A DNA stretch of 64,000 bases from Dermatemys mawii (lineage: Eukaryota > Chordata > Testudines > Dermatemydidae): assembly GCA_007922305.1 (NCBI GenBank), contig ML677330.1, positions 895,109-959,108 on the forward strand, written 5' to 3'. The position numbers were made by a program, and so were the translations under genes. Below, in pieces: positions 33,130 to 45,920 of this stretch (the first letter of the stretch is position 1; the number at the start of each line of letters is the position of its first letter). Below the pieces are notes generated by a model that worked only from the letters and a program-made list of their open reading frames with translations, had not been told where the DNA came from and ran no database searches.

Positions 33130-36100
33130 TCAGTGGCACTCCTGTGTTAAGAAGCTTCCACCACCCCTGGGTTTCTGGTTCTATGACTGCAAGGTATGTA
33201 TGTATTCCTGGCTCCATAACAACTGGCCTCACAATTCCTCTTTAGATCTTGTTGATGCTATTCAGCAAAATTCAGCATGAAAGATGCACCTATAAAAATG
33301 AAAGTAGAATGGTATATGAAATCAAGAGGCTAAAGATGCAAGCAGGCAAATCAGTGCACTGTTAGCTCATTATATAGCCATGGCTGCTTAAGAGTTACTT
33401 TGCTGTAGTTACCACAGCAAAAGGGGTTGAATTCTCCTTTAAAATGCATTGGCTCTGCCACGGTTACCGCAACAAACCAAAACAAATTATTTTAAGCTTC
33501 CTTCATAGGTGGACATGCAGAGCATGTGCAACTCCCATACAAAGATAATGGTAAAACGGAAAGTTGAAAAAGGAACACATGATTTGTGTGAATTTTTCCT
33601 CTATCTGGTCATTTTCAGTACAGTTTTGCAATTGGACCAAGTTGTTGGGGGCATGCCTCCCATAGGCCCTAAAAGTGTTTTTATGCTTAGCTGAAATATT
33701 GTTTAGGGAGCACAAAGACCATGAGCCCCACTTAAACATAATACACTGGTAAAAGAGCTGTTTTATGACATCTTAATTTTTCACAGGGTGTGACTGGAGC
33801 CTGATTAACGGGGGGAAAGCACATTCCTGTTAGGCTCCAATAGTGGATTCACACTCAGATGACCCCTTGACATTTTCCAGTCATTGCAGAAAGGGCTGTC
33901 CCCTCTCTGAAAATAATCTAAACACTCATTCTCTTAACTGACAGAGAAGAACCAGAGATAAGGAGAAAATGGTCTATAGACACTTTCTGATCAGCCAACC
34001 CCTCTTAAACTTGACAAGAGACTTGCTGTAGTTGGACAAAAAGTTTGCTTTAACTGGTAACAGACAAATGATCACAGGAGACCCATCTCCCATGAATAAG
34101 CGGAAGAATACTATTAGCACCATAGTGAAACTGGAAGAATTCTACAGAATTAGTGATATACTAACACCAGATTAGTTGATCAGGGTCTATGTACCAAAGA
34201 GACAGAAGCTGAGATCTGAAAATTTTCCTATGAGTGGGATTGATCAATCTTGGTCAAGTTCAGCTTTAACACATCACTATACACAATCTAGAAGAAATGC
34301 AGGCACACGTACCCTGGTAAATTTAAAGCATGGAAAACAGCATTGTATACAGCTTGGCAATCAGGCTGGATAGTTGGTGGTCCTGTCATTCAGAAAATAC
34401 TCAGGGATATTTGGATTTTAAAAAAAACTTCTAATGAAAATAAGAGTAAATTAAGAATGGTGATGGACAGAGAATTGAGAACAGCAGGAGAAGCTGCATT
34501 ACAATTTGTAGAGACAAGGAAAGAGAGATACTAAAAGTCTTTGATGCCTTCCTACCACTTGTTTTGCTGCTTTCACCCTTCTACTGACATACATACACAC
34601 TGCATGAGAGATAGAGAAGCTGGTATTTAGAAATATTCAGGTCACCAAACAGATCTAATAATCACACACTATGTCAAATTATTTTATGTATCTATCCTTA
34701 GTGTAATTGCAAACCATCACAAGTAGCATATATTGTACCTAATGAATGAAATCCAGTTGTGCTTAATTTAATAAAAATGTGTATGCCATGATCTGGGGGT
34801 TGGAGAATTTGCTATGCTATTATACGAAATACAATAAATATAGAAACATATTCCTAAAAACCGAGGTCCTCTGATACTTCAAGTGCGGAAAATGGGTTTA
34901 GGTAAAATTTCTATATATAAAGTGTGAACTATTACAAGCAAGCTATTAATGGGTATCAAAGGAAATTTATCTGGAACTTTTGGAGTGAGTTGTGGGTTTA
35001 AGAGAGTGTCAATAATAAAAAGACAAATTATTACTAAGTTTTTTGTTTTGTTATGCAGATGGACCTTTACTTGTGCCAGAGTTCAAATTTGCATACCAGT
35101 ATGGTCTTTATTTTCTGGTCATTTAGGATATTCTTGGCATAACAAAAATATAAAACATATACTGGAGTGGTATCAACTTTCTGTTGAAGCTTGAAAAAGA
35201 TCTGCAAACAGGAGTTTTCCTCCAAGTCAGAAAAAAACATTGCAGTTTTAAAAAAACACCTTACAAATTATAACACCTAGAAAATAAAAAGTCAATGTTA
35301 GTGCAGTGATGAAATATCATATTTTGTGTGGGAAAAGACGACAAACTAGGAGGAAACACCACTAATTAAACTGTTATGACTGGTCCCTATGTATGCTAAA
35401 ACTTCCACTTTTTGGTTTGGGGGGAAAGAGGGTCAGAAAAAGGGTTTGGATTAGTGATGGGGGAAAAAAACAAACATTCTAGATAATAAAGTACTGTACA
35501 CTCTGTTTTTAAATTATTTGTATGAGAAAGGAAGGATGGAAACCAAATCTCAGAAGAGAGTTTCTGGCAATCTTTGTGATGCTCAAAAACGAAACAGACA
35601 ACTTTTGCTAAGCACAGCAGAACATTGGATATATGGGTTGGATCAAAGTTCTTGCCCCAATAAATTTATAGCTGGTTCAAATTTGCCCTCTTCTAGTTTG
35701 GCTCTTTGTACAAAAGGAAATAATCTAAAACACTGAGTGAGTAAGATGACTCCAGAACTGATCTACTCTTTTAATTTTTTACTCTTGTAAAAAATTACCC
35801 CACAGTCAGGCACAAGTAAAACTAGAGATTGGTCTGATTAGACCACATTCATCTCTAATGCAAAGAATAATAATAAAGAATATGCAATTCTAACAAAAAG
35901 AAGAAAAAATAATTATTCTTGACAATCACTGGTTAGGCAGCAAACAAAAAGGGGTGCAGGGAAGGAGACAGAAATGGCTTCCTGGTCTATCATTTTCATC
36001 AAGAAAACGTGGTCTGAGCATACACCATTTGTTAGGATACAGGCTCTAGATGAAGAATAACCAAATCCTAAAGATGAACCATGTTTAACTTCACACCTGA

Positions 36101-36914
36101 CACTGTATGATACTTTGCCATTTTTTTATGTTTGAGGGATTTTTAAGAAGAGGTGTCACTTAAAAGTTGAAGTGCTATCAGTCTGTCTGGAAAATGTCTG
36201 TCTGAAGGAATCTTGCTGTCTCTAAATTCTTGTCTGTTGCTGTCATCAGTTAAATAGCCTTATATCTCTTATCCAAGAATTATAAGCTAGTCGAATTGCT
36301 GAAACTGGTCTCAAAGGAAGATGGGAAAATGTCCATTGTACAATCCATCATTTGTCTGCTTTAGAAATGTTTAGATGTGAGGACTTACTGTCCTGTAAAT
36401 GGGAGTGCTGCTGAAAATATCCAACTATATTCTAAACCTGAGAAGAAATGAACAAAAGGGGGAGGGGGAGGTTTAAATGGGTCAACAGAAGAGTGCTTGG
36501 CAAAAGAACCTTCCATCTCTCTACTGCTGGTTAAAGCTAGTCTTAGCCAATTACTGACTGACGGTGACTTATGAGAATGTCAGTTCAGTCTGTGTACTCA
36601 TGTCTCAAAACCACCCCTCACAAATAGTGACAGTCTCAGACAGAGGAAAGAAATATCTATGTATGGAGTCTCTGCACCAGGGAAGGGACATGTTAGTGGG
36701 ATAGTTTGGGGAAACTTTTGAGCTCTACAGTACCTCTTCTATGGATAAACTGACACTCTTAAAGACTGAAGCTGTAAATTCACTGACACAAATAAAACAC
36801 CAACATATACTAAAAGCCATTGAAAGTTAACATTTTCCCAAGCATTAGTGCACTTTTACCACAGATATCTCCTATTATAAGAGCAGACGAAAGCAGGTAC
36901 ACACTGACATACTG
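33130..36914. other. Unannotated AT-rich sequence
   Basis: No exon or confident mobile element. A small inverted pair (TGGAGCCTGATTAAC near 33795 and GTTAGGCTCCA near 33829) frames about 45 bp. A-rich stretches occur near 35865-35915. Small open frames have no domain. Confidence 0.45.
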
Positions 36915-36995
36915 CTGCATACTCTTATAGCACTTTATATTTTCAAAGTCTTGTACAAACATTAATTAATCCACATCCACTGTTGTTAAATACAC
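36915..36995 (+). repeat. L2/MIR-type 3' end fragment
   Basis: 'ctcttatagcactttatattttcaaagtcttgtacaaacattaattaatcc' resembles the widespread amniote 3' end 'tagcgctttaca...caaacattaattaatcctcaca'. A second diverged copy may lie at 63385-63450. Confidence 0.45.
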
Positions 36996-39413
36996 TATTG
37001 TATTAAGACCTCACCTCATGTAACCCTAAATGTTAACCAAAGAAGTGCAGTCTTCAGAAATGATAAAGATGAAGTTCATAAATACATGCAACCATGAGGT
37101 TCCATCTCATTGCTTGTTTCACAAACATTTAATCATGTTAAAGATATTAGCCAAATTGATCTCTGGTTGGTGGAAGGTCACTAAGTTTCACCAGAAGTGA
37201 AGTTGACCTATTAAGGAGCAATCATCATCAGAGAAGAACTTTGCTGCAAGCTGTTTCTGCAAAGGTCAATTTGATTTAGTGACAATGGTCTCTTTGCTAG
37301 TGTTTACAGGTTTAAAGGATTAGAGAGCCCTTTAGATTTTAAAACAAAAGATGATCCTGGAGGATTTTGTTTTTAACTCCAGTTTATTTCCTAAATCATA
37401 CATTAATGTGATTTTTGGATATGAAATACACAGTGCTAAGTGCTCTAGTGCTAAATTAGTATACTCTAGAAAGAGAGGTTTAACAATGGAAACACTACGA
37501 TTAATCTTCATCTCTCTCTCTCTCATTCAAATTGCCTTTTAGGAGCAGAACAAGAATCCTTCTCCCATATCTCTAATCTTCACAAGAAATAAATTCCCTA
37601 AAACTTACACTCTGTGGAACACACATACTCACTCCTCTTTTATGACTACTCAAGATTCATATAGCAAAGTTTACAGACTTATTTAAAGATAACTAAGACT
37701 GTAAAGTAAAAGCCAGAAGCATCAGTTTAAGAGAGTTAGTTTATAAATATTCATTTATCTGACTTTTGTCTTGGAGACTAATAAACCTACTCAAACTAAG
37801 TACATCAAGAGATATCAATATATACCATAGAAATACCTACTAGAATACAATAAAAACAGATTTAATTCAATATACAGAGTTCATTTAAGAAATACTTCAT
37901 TCATTTTCTAAGCATGCATAACATGCATTATGACAGCATACATAATATTTTTATTTCATTTCCAGTGCTACTTTCCTGCCCATTGTGCATTTACTTCCAC
38001 TATAGAAAATAAATAAGCCTGATCTAATAACATTTCAAGGCTTTTTTATTTATACACAGCCAAAAGCCATTAAAGACCATTTCCTACTACTAGCAATACC
38101 TCTTCCAGCACTGGGAGGATTATTTTGGAAGTGTTTCTGGGACAGAAGATAACAATACTGGAAATATGCCTAAGTGCCTTGGCAGAATCTGTGGGAGTGA
38201 GCCAAAGTGACTGTTCCCCTTCTGAATATTTTTGGACAAAGGATCTCTCTCTTCTATAATTTTCAGGAAGTTTAGAGTACAGTATATTTTATGCCATTTA
38301 TACCTAAGGGATTGTGTCAGCTTTGGAACAACTGAGAGTTAAGTTTTCAAAACTTGACTTAACGTTAGTTTTTTGAAAGATATTATGGTGATATTATGGA
38401 TATTATGGTCTGTTAGGTATTGTCATTGTATTAATACACTTCTATTAAAAGTACAGTGGAGTACCTTCTGGCTAGCAACATGCTTATGACTTCCAAACTA
38501 ATGGCTAAATTATTAATAGATATTAAAACATCAGCTACTGTAAATATTGACACTGGTATTGTTCAATTACTCTTGTAAGAATACTTTTAATAAGAATACA
38601 GGAGAGTTATGAGAAGGTTGGGTGAGGTACAGACTTATATGGGCTGTCACCATTATTATTAATAGGGACCGTGTACATATTTTTTCATACCACTGACATA
38701 GTGGCATGATGATTCATAACATGAGAAAAATGTTATTCAATCTGATTATTAGCAAAAGTCTCAATTTAATTGATCCTATCTACTTCCATGAATTTTGGCT
38801 AATGTCTGCTCAATGTTTATCAATACTAATTGTGTCCACAGAAACAATGTTTAAGGGCTATATCCAGATAGAATTCTTCTAACTAACCTGGCCTGGCTGA
38901 CACTGTCCCTCCTGACATCAGGTGACAGGTTACCTTGCAGAATTTGCTCCTTAAGATGCAAGACATGCCACATCTACCCCTGTTTAAAGCTGTGTTTAAG
39001 GCACTGAACCATCATCTCAGCCCTTGAAGGCTAAGACACTTATACTTACACACATGCTTTGATCATCTAGATAGAGGCAATGAGAATATACATACCAGTT
39101 ACCTCTACCTAGACACTAAAGAGAGAGAGAGTTATCAAATGTTAACATACATTAGATCATGTGCCAAAAAGAAAGACAGTATTAAGGAAAGGAAAAACTC
39201 AAAGGTTTAGCACAACTAAAGCTGCCATCATGATAGGTAGTATTTCAGGGCCCCTCAAAAAAGCTCACTGTGACCCAGATGAAACTGGAATGAGAAAACA
39301 GACACTATGAAAATACACTCTTCAGGCTGTCTGTACAGAGGCATATCCATGATGGACAGAGTTTGCTTTAGATTGAGCCATTGTTGCTCTACTTGGGTGG
39401 TTGAAGGTGTAAA
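36996..39413. other. Unannotated AT-rich sequence
   Basis: No exon or known repeat. A (CT)n run lies at 37508-37523. A short tandem array of GATATTATGG units lies at 38379-38410, and just upstream AAGTTTTCAAAACTT (38341-38355) is a perfect odd palindrome. Confidence 0.45.
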
Positions 39414-39414
39414 T

Positions 39415-39471
39415 CAATAGCCTACTAATGCACACCCTGGAATGGCTTATTGCATTAGTAGTCTATTATTG
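39415..39471. repeat. Unassigned imperfect hairpin
   Basis: CAATAGCCTACTAATGCA (39415-39432) pairs with TGCATTAGTAGTCTATTATTG (39451-39471) across an 18-base loop, with one mismatch and a small bulge. The same motif AATAGCC recurs near 39503. It may be the middle of an old MITE. No ends recognised. Confidence 0.55.
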
Positions 39472-40517
39472 CATTTCTCTGGTGGCTTAAATGCCTGCAC
39501 CAATAGCCTTCATGTAAGGCACACCTTGAGGTGGATTATTGCTACATTCCAAAAGCAACAAAAAGTTGGTTCTAAAAAGTACTTGTAGCCAGGTGAAACT
39601 AAGAAATACTGGAAAATGCAAAAGAAAGCCAGGGTCATGTTTCAGGCTATTTCCAAATCAAAGAAGTTCACAACTAACTTGGATAAGCTACATTTGAATG
39701 TTTACCTGAACCTCTAAATAACTTTTTAAGGTTTACTCACCCTAGTTGCCTGAAGTCCTCCATATGTTTATGTATCTCTATCTTAATATAGAGTGCACTC
39801 ACACAAACTAACTGCCACTAAGGACAATGTTGACCTTTCGTATGCTACTCTGAATACAGAATTGATATACTACTATTAAAACAATAGCTAAAGACTCATT
39901 AGCCTTCATGATAAATCTCAGTAAAGATCATGATACTAATAGAATTACATTTAACAATTTTACACTGGATAAAATTAATTAATTATTTTAAATTTATTTT
40001 AATTATTTATTTACCCCTTTTCCATGTGTTCAAATGTATTGCTTTTCTGAAATCTGTTCCAGTTTTCCTCTAAATTATAGTGGATCTTAACTGTGGAGAC
40101 AGCAAATCACATAACTTTGTTAAATGTCATGAATATTATTGGTATTTGTTCAGCCAAATTCTTGCCATATTTAAGTGCTGGCTACCTGGTCATGCATCCA
40201 TAGCCTGTTACAAACAGAAGGAACTGTCTACTCCATTCACTCTATTCTAGTGCAGCAAAATCCAGTAACTCCCTATTGCTCCAACTCTAAGTTAAAAACA
40301 ATATTTCCAGACCATTCAGCGGATGGGTGGCAAGTGATTTAGGATGTGAAAGTGATCAGAGTGAGATCATAGAGTTTTCCCTCCCATCTTCATTTTAGGA
40401 TTTCTCTCCTTTTTTAATAACCTCATTCCAGTTCCTCCTCTTAGATTCTGCAGTGTTTCAACACTGCCCCCAAAAGGTACTCAAGTACAGTGCGGTCTTA
40501 AAGGGGCTCACATCATT
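39472..40517. other. Unannotated AT-rich sequence
   Basis: No gene or confident repeat. 39975-40015 is almost pure A/T. Confidence 0.45.
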
Positions 40518-40772
40518 CTTAGGGGCAATCAGATATCCAAGCCTGGCCCCTGACAACTGGCTTTGGGATAAGAGGTTCACATTCAGGCTTGGGCTGCAGC
40601 CTGAGCTCTGGGATTCTCCCACCACACAAGGTCCTGGAGCCTGGTCTCTAGGCTAACCCAGAATGTCCGTCCACACCACAGTTAAACCGCTCCATTGCCC
40701 AGGCCCCATGAACCTAGTCACCTGGCAGGGGCTAGCTGCAGGTGTCTACTTGCAGTGTAGACATATCCTTAG
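40518..40772. mobile_element. MITE ending in ...GTGTAGACATATCCTTAG
   Basis: The right end GCAGTGTAGACATATCCTTAG is a family signature I associate with turtle MITEs (consensus of the type 'cagtgtagacataccctta'). The middle contains the imperfect palindrome 'gggctgcagcctgagctctgggattctcccacc...ggtcctggagcctggtctctaggc'. The left end is less clear (CTTAGGGGCAAT near 40518). A relative with the end TGTAGATGTACCTTTAG is at 45740-45920. Confidence 0.5.
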
Positions 40773-41035
40773 AATTCAGACTCCTGCTCGTCTGTGTTAT
40801 GAAGCTCCCTAAAAATTATCACCACATTCCACTTTGTCAACTAAGTAATGGAGCTTGCCTGTACAGCTATGTTACATTATACTGAGATTAAAATCCTGTA
40901 ATCAAATCACTGAATCTTGCCATTTGGGTTTTGGAATGATTGGCAAATGCTCTAAACAGATAAATGACAAGCTTTAAAAGACACTTTGATCATTTGAGAG
41001 GGAAATAAAAAATAGTTTGCATTCTTAGGCCTTGT
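40773..41035. other. Unannotated sequence between two MITEs
   Basis: Nothing recognised; AT-rich. Confidence 0.4.
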
Positions 41036-41328
41036 CTACCCTACCAGCTGGATCGATGCGTCGAGATCGATGTATTGGGGATTGATTTATTGCGTCTCAT
41101 CAGGACATGATAAATCGATTCCAGAGGCACTCTCATTGACTCCGGCATGCCAGCGCACCAAAAGGCGCAAGGCAAAGTCTATGGGAGAGCCCACTGTCGA
41201 CCGCTGCCGCTGTGAGAACGGCAGGTAAGTCGACCTAAGATGCGTCAACTTCAGCTACGGTATTCACGTAGCTGAAGTTGCGTATCTTAGGTCGACCCTC
41301 CTCCCCCGCTAGTGTAGACCAGGCTCTA
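41036..41328. mobile_element. TA-flanked MITE with central hairpin, copy 2
   Basis: Ends GGCCTTGTCTACCCTA and AGTGTAGACCAGGCTC are imperfect inverted repeats flanked by TA (41036-41037 and 41327-41328). The hairpin at 41229-41296 is longer and better preserved than in copy 1: GTCGACCTAAGATGCGTCAA pairs with GTTGCGTATCTTAGGTCGAC, and CTTCAGCTACG pairs with CGTAGCTGAAG. Same order of parts as 12277-12555, with the copies clearly diverged. The string CAGGTAAGT at 41222-41230 is a perfect splice-donor consensus, also CAGGTAAGT in copy 1 (12450-12458). Confidence 0.7.
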
Positions 41329-41475
41329 AAAAATATATTTTGTATTTTTGTCAAATTATATTTCTTGCACTGTACACGTAAAAATAAAAACTATACAGTA
41401 ACTTACACCTGGCCCAACCTGCAGAGTTTGAATTGAATCCAAATTCGTAAATTCAGGAGTTCAATAGTGGATGGA

Positions 41476-42340
41476 TCTGGTGTTCAAGATGGGGCAGAGA
41501 TTGCAAAGTTTGCAGACAATACAAAATTAATTCAGATAATTAAATCCAAAGATGATGGCAAACAGTTCAGAAAGGATCTCACAGAACTGGGTGACTGAGA
41601 AATAAAATGGCAGATGGAATTCAGTACAAATAAGTGCAAAGAAATGCACATCAGAAAATATAATCCCAACTATATATTCTAAATGAAGGGGTCTAAATTG
41701 GCTGTAACCACTTAAGAAAGATCTTGGAGTCATTGTGGATAGTTTTCTGAAATCATATGCTCAATGTGTAAAGGAAATAAAAAAAAGCTAATAATGTTAG
41801 AAACCACTAGGAAAGAGATAGACAATAAAACAGAAAATACCATAATGCCACTGTATAAATCAGTGGTGATGTAAAAATCATGAATGGTGATGAGAAAGTG
41901 AATAGAGAAACGTTATTTACCTCTTCACATAACACAAGAATCATGGGCCATCCAATGAAATTAATAGGCAACAAGTCTAAACCAAACAAAAAGAAGTACT
42001 TCTTCACACACTACCCCATGAACCTTTGGAACTCATTGCTGGGGATGTTGTAAAGGACAAAAGCATAACTGAGTTTAGAAAAGAATTTGGTAAGTTCAGT
42101 GAAGATAGCCACTGATGAACCTATTAGCCACAATGGTCAGCGACGTAACCACACTCTCTAGATGTCCCTAAACCTCCAATTGCCAGAAGCTGGAACTGGA
42201 TGATGGGATGGATCACTCAACAAATTGCCCTGTTCTATTTATTTCCTTTGAAGTGTCTGGCACAAGCCATTGTTGGAAGCCAGGATATTGGGCTAGCTGG
42301 ACCACTGGTCCGAAGTAGTGTGGCCATTCTTATGTTCTGA
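41476..42340 (+). pseudogene. CR1-like LINE, RT palm to 3' end
   Basis: Starts with the RT active-site region: AKFADNTKLIQII, where the family has F/YADD, so the second catalytic aspartate is changed to N. It continues with WQMEFSTNKCKEMHI in another frame, then a diverged DLGVIVDS-like block ('gatcttggagtcattgtggatag') and 'aagaagtacttcttcacacactacccc...ggaactcattgctggggatgttgtaaagg'. It ends with the same 3' UTR as the CR1 at 27400-28385 ('gtgtggccattcttatgttctga'). Several frameshifts and stops. A segment around 41820-41880 is hard to align. 5'-truncated; not functional. Confidence 0.8.
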
Positions 42341-44217
42341 TGACCCAGCTCTGATGCTTAAATTTAAATAAATTAGCACAAAACATTTGGAACCTGTTTT
42401 CGGGAGGTCCCCTAACCCTAAGTTAAATCAACATAAACTGAGTTTCTACACAGCCTTTTGCACCTTTTTAACTAAATCAATTTTAATCATTGCTTGATTA
42501 ATCACTGCCTGAGCAACTTTTTTTGAAAATGGAGACTAGTCCTTAGTTCTTCCTCTGGCTGTACCCGCATGAAAACACAGAGTACGTATTTGCTATTTTA
42601 TACTGTACATCATTTTCATGCTTTGTGGCTCTAGCCTCCATCCATTCAATATTCTTAATGGATCATTTTAAATTTGATGTCACAATAATGTGTTCCTTTG
42701 ATTCACAGTACATACAGGTTCTCCGTCTCTTTTTTAAGCATGTAGAAGATATAACTCTATGTCAAGAGTTCATACAGTAACACTGTTTTAAATCTGGCAT
42801 GTCCACTAAAGGGTTACAAAAAATTTCTGTCCCAACAAGCATTTATGGTTTGACAAATTTATTCTTAGTGTCAATTTAATACATGTGTTTTGAACTTGAA
42901 TTTGATATACACCCTGATCTTTTCTATTAGATCACATAAACAAGTGTTTGATTTAAAACAGATTTTTTTTCCATTGCATGGCTGAGGCAGAGAGGAGAAA
43001 TAAACATCACTCTTCACAGGGATACAGATGAGGTGATAATAACATTAAATAAAACTAGTAAAATAACCAGAAAACCCCCATACCACTAGTCTGAGGAACT
43101 AAAAATCAGCACCACAATCCTGTTTTGTGTACTGACCTTCTGGACAGTAACAGTTCCTGTGAATTAATTCCCCATTGAATTAAATTAGGATGGGGTTTAC
43201 CTAGTTTTTCCTGAGAAAGGGCAACCTGTCATCTTTAAAGACAGACACTCAGTAGGTATCAGTACAAAATGCAAGAATGCTGTGTTCAGCATTGGTATCT
43301 GCTGTGTGGGAAGAATCCCTTTTCCTCTCCTACATATTTTAATTACTGCTAAAAATTGCTTTCCTTCTCCCACCCTTGTGTCTTGTAAAATTATGAAACT
43401 GCAAGTTTGCAGACACAGCTTGGAAACTTTAAAATCTAAGAAGACTCAAATAAGAGCATTTCCTTCCACCCTGGGGGATTACTGCCATAATCAAACTTTA
43501 ATGAAAAGAAAACCTCAATGGAACAGTGTGTGTTGCATGTTTCTTCGTGGAAATAATCCTAACTCAGAGGGCCAGTTCATGGTCAGGATGCCTTAAGGAA
43601 AAGACAAAACAAACTTGGATACTAGCATCCAGTTTGTCTTTGTAATTAAGTGACTGGCAAACACAGAGATATAGGGCTGATTTCCGAACAATGCCACAGC
43701 TCATTGCATTGCTAAAGTTAATATTTGTAAAAGAACCAAGTTTCAAAGCTGACTTGGTAAAGTATATTGCAAAATCCACCCAGTCAGATGCCTTGAGGGA
43801 ATACATTCATTAATTTACATTATTCTTGCTGCTGCTATTATACCTGCTCTTAGCTAAGGAAATTATTCTGCAGCAGGTCAAGTACTTTACAGAATCAGGT
43901 TCTATGTGATTATGCTGTCTTCAGATTATTTTATTTCAGGCAGAGAAGGGCATTGTTCATCCTGACCTGCATACAGTTAGAATGAATAGGGGACTCAGCT
44001 TGTGAGGAGATAATACAGGAACCTAACATCTATGTTGTTTAAGCAGAATTTGGGGCTAGCATTCAGCTTTGTTGATTCATCTGCACATAGGGTATATAAC
44101 AAGGAATGGACAACAATCTATACACGAAAAACATCTCTAAAGATAATCAGAAAATTAACCCTCCCCACACCAAAAGTACATAATACAGACAAACTAGAAT
44201 GAGAGGTTAATTAAATT
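42341..44217. other. Unannotated AT-rich sequence
   Basis: No exon or confident repeat. The frame at 43282-43596 (104 codons) has no signal peptide, domain or splice context I can support. Confidence 0.4.
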
Positions 44218-44300
44218 ACAGAAGTCAGAGTCAAAAAAGACCCATTAGATCACCTAGTCCATCTTTCTGCCAGTGCAGGATTGAACTGTTTGCCAATGTC
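44218..44300 (-). repeat. CR1 3' end fragment, minus strand, degraded
   Basis: 'cagaagtcagagtcaaaaaagacccattagatcacctagtccatctttctgccagtgcaggattg' follows the antisense CR1 tail pattern 'gaatcatagaa...gggacc...ggtcatctagtccaaccccctg'. Strongly diverged. Confidence 0.5.
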
Positions 44301-45739
44301 TCACGAGATGAGACTGCCATTGTGTCTCTTAGGAAAGGGAAGGATTCAAAGATAGTTTAGAATTAGTGCATGCATCACTAATTCTCATTTTGCTCTCCAC
44401 ATAGCTCTGCTTTTATTGTGATTCTAAGTCAAAGAAATTCATGGTAATTTGTAAACTCTCTTACCTAAGCCTGCACTACTTCCATAAGCAAAACTCCTAG
44501 TCACTTCAATAAGAGCTTCCCACACACATAAGACTTAATAGAACTTATTCTAACCCCAAGGGTTAAAAACCATGTGCTTTATCACCTCATCTATTTGCAA
44601 TGGGAGCTAATTTTCCCTCGCTCTAAAATCCACTTAGAAAAATGAAGCTCTGTTCATTTAACTATCTCACCACCAGCAGAACATCACTTATCCCAGTGTA
44701 CATTGGCACTGGCATCAATTCTTTTTTTGATTGAATCAAGCAGGGAGCCTTTCAGAACTGCATGGAGCTTATTGGCCTCTATCTGCTAATCTGCTCATTG
44801 ACATTTTGGCACAGGGAATCATTTGTAAAAGGTGGGAAAAGTTTTAAACAGTACCCAGAGACATGTAGAAGCAGCACAAAGAGCTCACAATTATGTATGT
44901 GTTTTACAATATTCCTAGGGAGCATGTGAATAACATTTATCCCTAATGAAAAATCCAAACAGGATAGAAATGGTACATTGCAAAAGGAACCTCCCCCTCT
45001 TGCACTCACTTTTAAAGCCTCATCTTTTCACAGTTAAGATTCAATCTAGTTCATTTCCTGATGCAGCAGATATGAGACTTGGGAATCCAAATTATCTCTC
45101 AGTCCTTCATCAGCTTCAGCCAGTGAGATATACTTTCAAACAGCCCTGAACCCCGTGAGTGTAGTACTGCAGAGGTTTCAGCTTAATTGATTAAGAACAA
45201 ATATTTCTAATAAAAGAATAATTTTGCCCCAGAAAATTGACCTCAGTAAATTGTAATTATCTTTTAATTAATCTGAAGTTCTGTCAGTGCAGAGCTAATC
45301 TAGTAAAATAATACACAATTGACTAGCAAATTGACTCTCAATGGGTTTCCTGGGAAATATGTAGTTTACTGCAGAGCCCATAAAACATGCCAAATTGAGA
45401 CAGCAGCAGGTTGGACCTCTTTAAAATAATAGCTAGGATTTTGAGCAATTTGCACTTACCATGCCAAAATACAAAATAACGTTTTAGAAGCTTACTCTTT
45501 TTTTTTTAAAGCCTCTGGAGCCAACACAGATATGTCAGAGGGAGCAGGAGGTTCTGTTCCTTCCTGGGAATCACCAACAGAGTTGTTTACTGAGTTCAGT
45601 TACATGATCAATCAATTACACCTGAGGTAGCTGGTCTGATACTCAATTTTTCTGTTCTTACACTTGGGGCAGGGCTAGGGGGAAAGAAAGGAGACTGGAG
45701 GCAAATGTGACTTTAGGTCAACATTATGCTCCCAAACAT
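44301..45739. other. Unannotated sequence
   Basis: No exon or known repeat. Overlapping short frames on both strands at 44779-45149 have no domain. Confidence 0.4.
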
Positions 45740-45920
45740 TTTAGGGTCATACAGGGGCCGGCCCAGCTACTGCTGTAATATACAGCAATCTCTGAATTTC
45801 CTCCAACCCAAGCTCCAGTGTCCATACTGCAATATTTAACCCTGTGAGCCTGAAGTTAGATGGGCTGGGCCAGCCATGGCTATGCCCCAGGCTTTTATTC
45901 CAGTGTAGATGTACCTTTAG
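45740..45920. mobile_element. MITE, relative of 40518-40772
   Basis: Ends TTAGGGTCATACAG and CAGTGTAGATGTACCTTTAG. The inner part has 'ggggccggcccagctactgc' and 'gggctgggccagccatggc', an inverted pair typical of the family. The unit is short (about 180 bp), so it is internally deleted compared with the other copy. Confidence 0.5.

Noticed and set aside
32517..33245. 242-codon open frame, the longest in the window, with a 142-codon frame antisense to it
   Set aside because: It spans a hAT-like MITE and its GC-rich flanks; the encoded text changes character at the MITE ends and has no domain. The inverted repeats explain the low stop frequency on both strands.
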